Assembly (NCBI GenBank): GCA_905182495.1
Contig: CAJJBU010000004.1
Span: 1 to 64,000 of the forward strand
Reading direction: 5' to 3'
Origin: Flavobacteriales bacterium UBA952
GTDB lineage: Bacteria; Bacteroidota; Bacteroidia; Flavobacteriales_D; Crocinitomicaceae
DNA: 64,000 bases
The notes beneath the pieces are model-generated. The model had not been told where the DNA came from, did no database searches, and saw only the letters and a program-made list of their open reading frames with translations. The position numbers were made by a program, and so were the translations under genes. Below, piece after piece: positions 38,081-47,200 of this stretch (position 1 is the stretch's first letter; every line of letters starts with the position of its first letter).

Positions 38081-39163
38081 ATGACATCAGACCAGTTTAA
38101 AGGACTTGCTAAAAGGATTGTGGAAATCAGAGAATTTCTAAAAATAGACCAAAAAAAACTTGAGCTTCAAGAGCAAGAACTAAAAACACATGATCCGGAA
38201 TTTTGGAGTGATCCAAAGGCGGCAGAGATTCAAATGAAATTGATTCAAGAGCTCAAATTTTGGGTAAATGGTTTTATTGATATCGAAAATAAATATGGAG
38301 ATCTAGAGGTGCTTCAAGATTTTGTGAAAGAGGAAATGGCGAGTGAACAAGAATTGAATGTTGCTTATTCGGTTTTAGTTGATTTGATGGAAGATTTGGA
38401 ACTCAGGAACATGCTTTCTAGAGATGAAGATAAACTTAGTGCCGTGATACAAGTGACAGCTGGAGCAGGAGGAACTGAATCTTGTGACTGGACGGCAATG
38501 CTCATGCGCATGTATGTTATGTGGGCTGAGAGCCATGGTTATAAAGTCAAAGAATTAAATTTTCAGGAAGGAGATGTAGCAGGGGTGAAAACGGTTTCTT
38601 TGGAAATTGAAGGAGATTATGCTTTTGGATACTTAAAAGGAGAAAATGGTGTACATCGGCTCGTAAGAATTTCGCCATTCGATTCAAATGCTAAAAGACA
38701 TACTTCATTTTCTTCAGTCTATGTTTATCCACTTGTCGAGGATGCTATTGAAGTACATGTCAATCCTGCTGACATTTCTTGGGAGACTTTTAGATCAGGT
38801 GGTGCCGGTGGGCAAAACGTCAATAAGGTAGAAACTGCTGTTAGGTTAAGACATGCTCCGACAGGTATTGTTATTGAAAATTCTGAATCAAGATCCCAAT
38901 TAGGGAATAAAGAGAAAGCAATGCAGCTCTTGAAATCACAATTATATGAACTTGAATTGAGGGCACGTATGGAAAAGCAAAATGCCATTGAGTCAGAAAA
39001 GAAAAAGATTGAATGGGGGTCTCAAATTCGGAACTATGTTTTACATCCATATAAGCTTGTTAAGGATGTACGAACGGGTATAGAGTCTGGGGATACAGAA
39101 GCTGTCTTGAACGGAAAAATAGACCAATTTTTGAAAGCATATTTGATGCAATTTGGCTCTTAA
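38081..39163 (+). CDS. prfB: Peptide chain release factor 2
   Basis: 360 residues in one uninterrupted frame. The protein reads UGA and UAA stops and triggers peptide release. The stop-codon recognition motif SPF is at 198-200 ([13 protein letters not shown]), and the catalytic GGQ is at 243-245 ([14 protein letters not shown]). The N-terminal region ([10 protein letters not shown]...) aligns with the part of E. coli RF2 where the programmed +1 frameshift occurs, but here no in-frame UGA is present, so the gene has no autoregulatory frameshift. Monocistronic with a -7 box 4 nt ahead of the start. Confidence 0.97.
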   Translation: MTSDQFKGLAKRIVEIREFLKIDQKKLELQEQELKTHDPEFWSDPKAAEIQMKLIQELKFWVNGFIDIENKYGDLEVLQDFVKEEMASEQELNVAYSVLVDLMEDLELRNMLSRDEDKLSAVIQVTAGAGGTESCDWTAMLMRMYVMWAESHGYKVKELNFQEGDVAGVKTVSLEIEGDYAFGYLKGENGVHRLVRISPFDSNAKRHTSFSSVYVYPLVEDAIEVHVNPADISWETFRSGGAGGQNVNKVETAVRLRHAPTGIVIENSESRSQLGNKEKAMQLLKSQLYELELRARMEKQNAIESEKKKIEWGSQIRNYVLHPYKLVKDVRTGIESGDTEAVLNGKIDQFLKAYLMQFGS

Positions 39164-39314
39164 AATGCTGCTGTATATTTTTTTTTTTAAAGGCAACTTT
39201 GTTTTTGTCTTTAACGTCTTTATGTTGTGATTGTTTGTTACTTATTGATAGGATGAAGTCAAGAAATGATTTTATCGATTTATTATAATTTGTAACTTTT
39301 AAAGTTAAGTTTTT

Positions 39315-41072
39315 ATGAATTTCTCCAAAAGGTATTTTAATACCCCTATGTGGGTATTGTGTTTTTTCTTTACCCATTCTTTTCTTAGTTATTCTCAGCA
39401 AAATGTGAGTATTTCTGATGTTCAGACGGCCCCCGATCCATCAAGTGTTTTGGATATATTCTCGACATCAAAGGGTCTCCTGATTCCTCGAATGAATTCA
39501 AATGAAAGATTAGCAATTGTAAATCCTTCTAATGCGCTATTGGTCTTTGATACAGATTCGTCCTGCTTTCTTTTTTATAGGGTATCTAATTTGGCATGGT
39601 ATTCACTTTGTGATTTTTCACAAGGCCCTATAGGCCCTCCAGGGGATGACGGTATTCATATTGAAAATACAGTAGTCAACACCTCAGGTGATTTGATTGT
39701 AACTTTAACTGACGGCACAGTCTTAAATGCAGGGAATGTAATTGGTCCGGACGGCGCTCAAGGTCTTCCAGGAAATGATGGAGCTGATGGAACAAACGGA
39801 ACTGATGGAACAAACGGAATTGATGGTGCTCAAGGTCCAATAGGATTAACAGGAGCAGCCGGAACAAATGGCGCTCAAGGTCTTCCAGGAAATGATGGAG
39901 CTGATGGAACAAACGGAACTGATGGAACAAACGGAATTGATGGTGCTCAAGGTCCAATAGGATTAACAGGAGCAGCCGGAACAAATGGCGCTCAAGGTCC
40001 CGCAGGAACAAACGGAACTGATGGAACAAACGGAACCAACGGAACAGATGGCATAGATGGAGCCCCAGGTCTTCCAGGAACTGATGGAGTCGATGGAACA
40101 AACGGCACAGATGGAACAAACGGAATTGATGGTGCTCAAGGCCCAATAGGGTTAACAGGAGCAGCCGGAACTGATGGAGTCGATGGAACTGATGGAACAA
40201 ACGGAATTGATGGTTTAGATGGAGCAGACGGCGCTCAAGGTCCCGCAGGAACAAACGGAACTGATGGAACAAACGGAACCAACGGAACAGATGGCATAGA
40301 TGGAGCCCCAGGTCTTCCAGGAACTGATGGAGTCGATGGAACAAACGGCACAGATGGAACAAACGGAATTGATGGTGCTCAAGGCCCAATAGGGTTAACA
40401 GGAGCAGCCGGAACAAACGGAATTGATGGAGCTCAAGGCCCAATAGGGTTAACAGGAGCAGCCGGAACAAACGGAATTGATGGAGCTCAAGGCCCAATAG
40501 GGTTAACAGGAGCAGTCGGAACAAATGGAATTGATGGTTTAGATGGAGCAGACGGCGCTCAAGGTCTCGCAGGGAATGATGGAGCTGATGGAACAAACGG
40601 AACAGATGGCGTCGATGGAACAAACGGAATTGATGGTTTAGATGGAGCAGACGGCGCTCAAGGTCCCGCAGGAACAAATGGAATAAACGGAACTGATGGA
40701 ACCAACGGAACAGATGGCGTAGATGGAGCTCCAGGTCTTCCAGGAACTAATGGAGTCGATGGAACAAACGGAATTGATGGTGTAGACGGAGCTGACGGTG
40801 CTCAAGGTCCAATAGGATTAACAGGAGCAGCCGGAACTGATGGAACAAATGGAACCAACGGTACTGATGGCGTAGATGGAGCCCAAGGTCTTACAGGAAC
40901 TGATGGAGCCCCAGGTCTTCCAGGAACTGATGGAGTCGATGGAACAAACGGCACAGATGGAACAAACGGAATTGATGGTGCTCAAGGCCCAATAGGGTTA
41001 ACAGGAGCAGCCGGAACAAATGGAATTGATGGTGTAGACGGCGCTGACGGCGCTCAAGGTCCCAGGGAATGA
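39315..41072 (+). CDS. Collagen-like fibre protein with S74 domain: N-terminal part
   Basis: 585 codons carrying the 5' part of a long collagen-like gene that ends at 44284. A signal peptide (MWVLCFFFTHSFLSYSQQ) is followed by the opening module typical of Bacteroidetes tail-fibre-like proteins (VSISDVQTAPDPSSVLDIFSTSKGLLIPRMNSNER). A short linker leads to Gly-X-Y repeats from about residue 108 onward (GPIGPPGDDG, then units such as GTDGTNGIDGAQGPIGLTGAAG). The frame ends at a false stop where GGTCCC-AGGGAAT lacks two bases compared with the sister unit at 40564-40578. The complete protein is probably an extracellular trimeric fibre; a role in adhesion is inference. Confidence 0.85.
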   Translation: MNFSKRYFNTPMWVLCFFFTHSFLSYSQQNVSISDVQTAPDPSSVLDIFSTSKGLLIPRMNSNERLAIVNPSNALLVFDTDSSCFLFYRVSNLAWYSLCDFSQGPIGPPGDDGIHIENTVVNTSGDLIVTLTDGTVLNAGNVIGPDGAQGLPGNDGADGTNGTDGTNGIDGAQGPIGLTGAAGTNGAQGLPGNDGADGTNGTDGTNGIDGAQGPIGLTGAAGTNGAQGPAGTNGTDGTNGTNGTDGIDGAPGLPGTDGVDGTNGTDGTNGIDGAQGPIGLTGAAGTDGVDGTDGTNGIDGLDGADGAQGPAGTNGTDGTNGTNGTDGIDGAPGLPGTDGVDGTNGTDGTNGIDGAQGPIGLTGAAGTNGIDGAQGPIGLTGAAGTNGIDGAQGPIGLTGAVGTNGIDGLDGADGAQGLAGNDGADGTNGTDGVDGTNGIDGLDGADGAQGPAGTNGINGTDGTNGTDGVDGAPGLPGTNGVDGTNGIDGVDGADGAQGPIGLTGAAGTDGTNGTNGTDGVDGAQGLTGTDGAPGLPGTDGVDGTNGTDGTNGIDGAQGPIGLTGAAGTNGIDGVDGADGAQGPRE

Positions 41073-41224
41073 TGGAGCTGATGGAACAAACGGAACAGAT
41101 GGCGTAGATGGAGCCCCAGGTCTTCCAGGAACTGATGGAGTCGATGGAACAAACGGAATTGATGGTGTAGACGGAGCTGACGGTGCTCAAGGTCCAATAG
41201 GATTAACAGGAGCAGCCGGAACAA
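41065..41224 (+). pseudogene. Collagen-like repeat segment in a second frame (between breaks 1 and 2)
   Basis: After the first break at about 41064, the Gly-X-Y pattern continues from GGG at 41065 (GNDGADGTNGTDGVDGAPG...), with no start codon of its own. It then fails at about 41228, where one extra T sits between GGA and ACA in GGATACAAATGG. The segment is part of the same gene. Confidence 0.65.
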
Positions 41225-42334
41225 ATGGATACAAATGGAACAAACGGAATTGATGGAGCTCAAGGCCCAATAGGGTTAACAGGAGCAGCCGGAACAAATG
41301 GCACTGATGGTGTAGACGGAGCTGACGGCGCTCAAGGTCCAATAGGATTAACAGGAGCAGCCGGAACTGATGGAACAAACGGAATTGATGGAGCTCAAGG
41401 CCCAATAGGGTTAACAGGAGCTGCCGGAACAAATGGCACTGATGGCACAAACGGAATTGATGGAGCTCAAGGCCCAATAGGATTAACAGGAGCAGCCGGA
41501 ACAAATGGAATTGATGGTGCTCAAGGTCTTCCAGGAACTGATGGAGTCAATGGAACAAACGGAACTGATGGAACAAATGGAACAAACGGTACTGATGGCG
41601 TAGATGGAGCCCAAGGTCTTCCAGGAACTGATGGAGTCGATGGAACTGATGGAACAAACGGAATTGATGGTGCTCAAGGCCCAATAGGGTTAACAGGAGC
41701 AGCCGGAACAAATGGAATTGATGGTTTAGATGGAGCAGACGGCGCTCAAGGTCCAATAGGATTAACAGGAGCAGCCGGAACTGATGGAACAAACGGAATT
41801 GATGGTGCTCAAGGTCCAATAGGATTAACAGGAGCAGCCGGAACAAATGGAATTGATGGTGTAGACGGAGCTGACGGCGCTCAAGGTCCAATAGGATTAA
41901 CAGGAGCAGCCGGAACAAATGGCACAAACGGAATTGATGGAGCTCAAGGCCCAATAGGGTTAACAGGAGCTGCCGGAACAAATGGAATTGATGGAGCTCA
42001 AGGCCCGATAGGATTAACAGGAGTAGCCGGAACAAATGGAATTGATGGTGTAGACGGAGCTGACGGCGCTCAAGGCCCAATAGGATTAACAGGAGCAGCC
42101 GGAACAAACGGAACTGATGGCACAAACGGAATTGATGGAGCTCAAGGCCCAATAGGGTTAACAGGAGCAGCCGGAACAAATGGCACTGATGGCACAAACG
42201 GAATTGATGGAGCTCAAGGCCCAATAGGATTAACAGGAGTAGCCGGAACAAATGGAATTGATGGTGTAGACGGTCCGCCAGGCCCTAGGATTCAGGAGCA
42301 CGGAACTGATGGAACGGACACCAACGGTAGCTGA
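41225..42334 (+). CDS. Collagen-like repeat segment (third piece of the fibre gene)
   Basis: 369 codons made entirely of Gly-X-Y triplets after its first residues, with many near-identical copies of DGAQGPIGLTGAAGTNG. The apparent ATG is created by the break at 41225-41230 and is not a credible start. The frame ends with PPGPRIQEHGTDGTDTNGS, where two single-base insertions relative to the sister units near 40700 and 42420 (GGTAGCTGATGG and GGCGTCAGATGG) shift the frame. It is part of the 39315-44284 gene. Confidence 0.7.
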   Translation: MDTNGTNGIDGAQGPIGLTGAAGTNGTDGVDGADGAQGPIGLTGAAGTDGTNGIDGAQGPIGLTGAAGTNGTDGTNGIDGAQGPIGLTGAAGTNGIDGAQGLPGTDGVNGTNGTDGTNGTNGTDGVDGAQGLPGTDGVDGTDGTNGIDGAQGPIGLTGAAGTNGIDGLDGADGAQGPIGLTGAAGTDGTNGIDGAQGPIGLTGAAGTNGIDGVDGADGAQGPIGLTGAAGTNGTNGIDGAQGPIGLTGAAGTNGIDGAQGPIGLTGVAGTNGIDGVDGADGAQGPIGLTGAAGTNGTDGTNGIDGAQGPIGLTGAAGTNGTDGTNGIDGAQGPIGLTGVAGTNGIDGVDGPPGPRIQEHGTDGTDTNGS

Positions 42335-42684
42335 TGGCGTCAGATGGAGCCCCAGGTCTTCCAGGAACTAATGGAGTCGATGGAACAAACGGAACTGATG
42401 GAACCAACGGTACTGATGGCGTAGATGGAGCCCAAGGTCTTCCAGGAACTGATGGCGTAGATGGAACTGATGGAACAAACGGAATTGATGGAGCTCAAGG
42501 TCCAATAGGATTAACAGGAGCAGCCGGAACAAATGGAATTGATGGTGTAGACGGAGCTGACGGCGCTCAAGGTCCAATAGGATTAACAGGAGCAGCCGGA
42601 ACAAATGGCACAAACGGAATTGATGGAGCTCAAGGCCCAATAGGGTTAACAGGAGCTGCCGGAACAAATGGAATTGATGGTTAG
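42334..42684 (+). CDS. Collagen-like repeat segment (fourth piece of the fibre gene)
   Basis: 116 codons of Gly-X-Y repeats. The apparent start arises from the shift at about 42330. The frame ends at a false stop near 42680, where GATGGTTAGAGGAGCGACGG lacks bases compared with the usual GATGGTTTAGATGGAGCAGACGG. A second disturbance follows at about 42740-42768 (AACGGCAATTAACGGAATGAGGAGC in place of AACGGAATTGATGGAGC). The next open frame starts at about 42770. Confidence 0.65.
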   Translation: MASDGAPGLPGTNGVDGTNGTDGTNGTDGVDGAQGLPGTDGVDGTDGTNGIDGAQGPIGLTGAAGTNGIDGVDGADGAQGPIGLTGAAGTNGTNGIDGAQGPIGLTGAAGTNGIDG

Positions 42685-42769
42685 AGGAGCGACGGGCTCA
42701 AGGTCCAATAGGATTAACAGGAGTAGCCGGAACAAATGGAACAAACGGCAATTAACGGAATGAGGAGCT

Positions 42770-44284
42770 CAAGGCCCAATAGGGTTAACAGGAGCAGCCG
42801 GAACAAATGGCACTGATGGCACAAACGGAATTGATGGAGCTCAAGGCCCAATAGGATTAACAGGAGCAGCCGGAACAAATGGAATTGATGGTGTAGACGG
42901 CGCTGACGGCGCTCAAGGTCCAATAGGATTAACAGGGAATGATGGAACTAATGGTTTAGACGGAGCAGATGGTGCTCAAGGCCCAATAGGATTAACAGGA
43001 GCTGCTGGTTCAGACGGAGCTGATGGTCTTCCAGGTCCCAGCTGGACCTTAACAGCACCATCTTTTAATACGAATGGAACGATGGTTGTGAATGGAACCG
43101 CAGGTTCAGGTGGGCCAGTAACGAGTACTGCGGGTGCATGGTTACTTGATGGTAATACAAATACGGCTGTCAAAGGATTTGGAACCAATAGCAATACACA
43201 CGTCGATTTTGAAACAAATGGCATTACGCGTGGAAGATTCTTAAATACGGGTGAGATGCTTTGGGGAAATACAGGGATTATAGCACCAGCTATGGCGGGT
43301 GACCCACTTCATTCATATGTTGTAAATAATACGAATAATTGGGCATTTAACGCTATTAATACAACAGCACAAGGGGGTAGTGTTTTTGGTTCAAATACAT
43401 CAATGGCTAATGCTTTTAGTGGTATTGAAGGTTCAACAAATGGGACAGGAAGTGGTATAAAAGGTATGCATATGGCTATCTCAGGTGGCGGTATTGGTAT
43501 TCAAGGAGTAACAAATTCGCCTGCGGCCGCTTGGGCAGGGATTTTTATGGGTGATATTGGACTTACGGGTGCGATTTGGAACATATCAGATGCTCGTTTC
43601 AAGAAAAATATATTGCCTGTATCGAGCGTGTTGGCGAAAGTCATGGAATTGAAGGTTAAAAAGTATAATATGAGAGCGGATGAATTCCCAGGATTGAGCT
43701 TAAATCCAAATAAATCTGAATTCGGTTTTATAGCACAAGAATTAAAAGAGGTATTTCCAGAAATTGTTCAGCAAAAGGCTATTCCTGATCCTTTGGTACT
43801 TAACTCGAATAAACAAAATAAGGAAATGGTTGAGGGTTATTATACGGTAAATTATATTTCTTTAGTACCTATTTTAACAAAGGCAATTCAAGAACAACAA
43901 AATCAGATTTTAGCTTTAAATGAGCAGATTGGTTTACAAACTCAAATTGATTTCTCAAACTTGACGCAATCGAGAATCATCGCATCGGATAATGCTAGAT
44001 TAAATTCTGAAAATATTTTCACAGCTAATTTAGATTCTAAGCCATACATTATAGGGGTTTTCGAAATAGATGCTATTGGGAATCAGAAAATTCAAACAAA
44101 CGGAGTTGTTACTGTTGATGCGGATAACGAGAATGGTCAAATATTAGCAGGAGACCACGTCACAGTTTCTAGTTTAGGAAAAGCTGTTAAATCAATAAAC
44201 CAGGAATGGGTTTTGGGTGTTGCAGTCGCGAATGAAGCCAGTGGATTGGTTGAAGTAAGAATAGATATCAGATTTAAGCATTAA
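42770..44284 (+). CDS. C-terminal part of the collagen-like protein: last repeats, S74 chaperone domain, coiled coil, C-terminal domain
   Basis: The frame is open from about 42770 without an ATG; the first in-frame ATG is 43082. It holds the last Gly-X-Y units (to about 43040), a beta-rich stem, and the intramolecular-chaperone domain of the S74 family. The latter starts with NISDARFKKNI (Ser codon 43586, Lys codon 43601, five residues apart, as in the Ser/Lys dyad of phage endosialidases) and continues with FGFIAQELKEVFPEIVQQ. A trimeric coiled-coil-like stretch follows (AIQEQQNQILALNEQIGLQTQ). After it come about 110 more residues, an extra beta-rich domain not usual for S74 proteins. It has no T9SS tail. 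In phage fibres the domain drives trimer folding and then cuts itself off. Confidence 0.8.
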   Translation, partial: QGPIGLTGAAGTNGTDGTNGIDGAQGPIGLTGAAGTNGIDGVDGADGAQGPIGLTGNDGTNGLDGADGAQGPIGLTGAAGSDGADGLPGPSWTLTAPSFNTNGTMVVNGTAGSGGPVTSTAGAWLLDGNTNTAVKGFGTNSNTHVDFETNGITRGRFLNTGEMLWGNTGIIAPAMAGDPLHSYVVNNTNNWAFNAINTTAQGGSVFGSNTSMANAFSGIEGSTNGTGSGIKGMHMAISGGGIGIQGVTNSPAAAWAGIFMGDIGLTGAIWNISDARFKKNILPVSSVLAKVMELKVKKYNMRADEFPGLSLNPNKSEFGFIAQELKEVFPEIVQQKAIPDPLVLNSNKQNKEMVEGYYTVNYISLVPILTKAIQEQQNQILALNEQIGLQTQIDFSNLTQSRIIASDNARLNSENIFTANLDSKPYIIGVFEIDAIGNQKIQTNGVVTVDADNENGQILAGDHVTVSSLGKAVKSINQEWVLGVAVANEASGLVEVRIDIRFKH

Positions 44285-44288
44285 GCAA

Positions 44289-47200
44289 ATGATGAAAAAG
44301 GGTCTATTAATATATATATTCCTGTTTGTTGGCTTTTGGGTCAGCAGTCAAGTAGTGCTTAATAATGGAGCATATATGAATGCGCAATCAGGTGCTTTTA
44401 TTCATGTAAATGGAAGTGTTGAAAATTCTGAAGGGGAAATCAATATAGATGAAATAGCAGGCACTCCTGCAGAGTTGTATGTTTCAGAGAACATCATTAA
44501 TAATGATATTTTAATAGCGAATGGATTCATTCGATTAATTGGAAATTGGTTCAACAACTCATCTTTTACTTCTGCAGTTGGTACGGTTTTCCTTGAAGGT
44601 ACAGATCAATTAATAAGCGGTTCAACTCAAACTAATTTTTTCAATTTGACTTTAGATGGTTCGGGATTCAAAACACAAGAAATAAACGCCTATTCTCATG
44701 GAGTTTTAGATTTAAAGCATATAGAACTTCAAACAGAACTTAACACATTTTTTGTCGAGAATACTGCATTGGATGCGGTCCAAAGAACTTCAGGTTTCGT
44801 TTCTTCATTGAATGGAGGGTTTTTGTCGCGTCAGACTGATCAAATGTCAACTTATGTATTCCCTGTAGGCTCTAGTTTAGGAGCCTTACGTTATCGCCCA
44901 GTAGAACTTTCACCAAATAACCTTTCAAGTAATACATTTGCGGTCAGGTTGGCGAATCTTGATGCCAATCTTGAAGGCTTTGATAGAGGCTTAACGGACT
45001 TGGATATATGTGAACTGAATCCGTTATATTACCATCAGATTTCTCGAACGAATGGAGCGGCACCCGTTGATTTGGATATTTATTTTGATGAGGCCCAAGA
45101 CGGAAGTTGGGGAGGTATTTCAAACTGGACTCAAAATAATACGCAATGGGAATTCATCAGCAATAGTATAATAACGTCAGCTACGCCTTTGTCAATTGCA
45201 TCTTCTTCAGCTTGGAATGATTTTACAGATTTGCCCTATATATTAACCCACATTAAGGAAGAACCCATTTTTGATTCTATTGAACCCATCTGTTTAAATG
45301 CTTTAGCTCCTGTTTTACCCCTCGTTTCATTAAATGGTTATTCTGGATCATGGTCTGGATCAATAGACTCAGGACAATCAGGGCTTCAAACTTTTACTTT
45401 TACACCAGACCCAGATCAATGTTCATTACCTACTGAATTGAGTGTATTGGTAATGGATTTACCTGTAATCTCTTCTATTGATGTCACTCAAGAGATAGAC
45501 TGCTTTGGTGGTTCTGGGGCACTTGAGGTTATCTGTTCGGGAACGGATATGTTGTATCAGGTCAATACGGGGGGTATGTTTAGTTCTAATCAATTTTCTG
45601 TAGAATCTGGCATGCAAGAATTTGATGTCATGGACGAATTCGGCTGTATTTCCTCTCAGAGTTATGAATTTATGGAACCTACTGAAATTTTAATGCAGGC
45701 TGCAGTTCAAGATATCTTATGTCCAAACGGTATGGGGGTAATAGATTTGACGATATCGGGAGGGACACCTAATTATGATGTGGTTTGGAATGAAATCTTT
45801 AATATTGAGGACCCTAGTGATCTAACCCCAGGCACTTATAATGGCGTGGTGACAGATGATCATGGTTGCCAGGATTCTATACAGGTTGATGTTATAGAGG
45901 CTTTAAGTAATGAACCGGCTTTTATTATAAATAATTCAGGGACGGCGATTATAAATTGTGTAGTTGCCCAAATTGAAGTGGAAGCAAACGGCGGTACTGA
46001 TTTTACTTGGTCTGCAGGGTCATCTTTGAGTACTTCTTGGAATGTTTTAACGGAATCAGGAAATTATTCCGTTGATTATATTGATTCGAATGGTTGTGAA
46101 TTACAAATGAATTTTATTGTTTCTGAAGATTTTAACCTACCTATAATTGCAATTGAAAATGTAAGTAATTTAACCAATCAATTGACTTGTAATGAGCCAC
46201 AGATTGAACTTCTGGCTTCAGGAGGTGAAAACTTTGTATGGGATACAGATGGGACTACAAATACATCTTTCATTGTAAATGAGGCTGGTGAGTACTTGGT
46301 TCTTGGGATGGGTGCCAACGGCTGTGTCGATTCAGCCACGATAACCATCACTACCAATTTTGAATTACCAACCGTAAGCATTCTGAATTTATCAGCTACG
46401 AATATTTTGGATTGTAATACATCTACGATTGATCTTCAGGCATTTGGAGGATTGAGTTATGATTGGAATAGTAACCTTGGAGTTAATCCTACTGTCATTG
46501 TATCTACCGCTGGTATTTATACTGTTTCTGCCACAGGGATCAATGGTTGTGTAAATTCAGATTCAATTGAAATCATTGAAATTCCGTTACCTACATTGAT
46601 TGTGAATTCAGAGACTATTTGTTCAGGTGATTCTATCGAACTATTAGCAGAAGTGTCAATTCCTGGAGGGGATTTCACCTGGTCTAATGGATTGGGGACA
46701 TCTCCTTCAGTTTTTGTATCTCCTATTTCAAATGCATTTTACACTGTGGATTATGAATTGAATGGATGTTCAAGTAATACATCAATAGCTGTTGTTTCTG
46801 TCCTTCCAACTCCGGTTGTAACTATTTCAGGTGATAATTCCATCTGTTCTTCTGAGCCCGTTACTTTGACCGGTAATCCATCATTACCTGGAGGAAGCTT
46901 CCAATGGTTACTAGGAAATGAGGTTGGGAATTCAATAACATCTTCCCCTTCAGAAACAACTGATTTTGGGTTAGTTTACACCTTAAATGGTTGCCCTTCT
47001 GATATTATAGAGTTTACTGTTGAAGTTATTCCAACGCCAGTAGTTTCAGTCTCAGATATTTCTATTTGCATAGGGCAGGAGGGTACTTTAATCGCTCAAC
47101 CTTCTATATTGGGTGGGACTTTTAATTGGCTTGATGACGGCGCTAGTACTCAAAGTATCTCTGCGTCACCAGATTCCACTACTGATTATAGTGTTCTATA

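Larger units (their letters stand above)
39640..43040 (+). repeat. Collagen-like Gly-X-Y coding repeats, about 3.4 kb
   Basis: Near-identical DNA units such as GGAACAAACGGAATTGATGG and CAAGGCCCAATAGGGTTAAC recur many times. The units are combined in varying order, not in a strict period. This level of DNA identity makes slippage, recombination and assembly error all likely. Confidence 0.85.

Noticed and set aside
38081-38200. Programmed frameshift site in prfB
   Set aside because: No in-frame UGA with an upstream CUU or Shine-Dalgarno-like element; the frame is continuous.
39676-42667. Long minus-strand frames rich in Leu, His and Arg opposite the collagen repeats
   Set aside because: They are the antisense of Gly-X-Y repeats (GGA, ACA and GAT triplets read backwards), have no signal or family motif, and break at the same places as the plus-strand gene.
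39640-43040. Prophage tail-fibre module
   Set aside because: The S74 domain is shared with phage fibres, but no capsid, portal, terminase, integrase or lysis gene is present, and the gene has a signal peptide and a T9SS-client neighbour.
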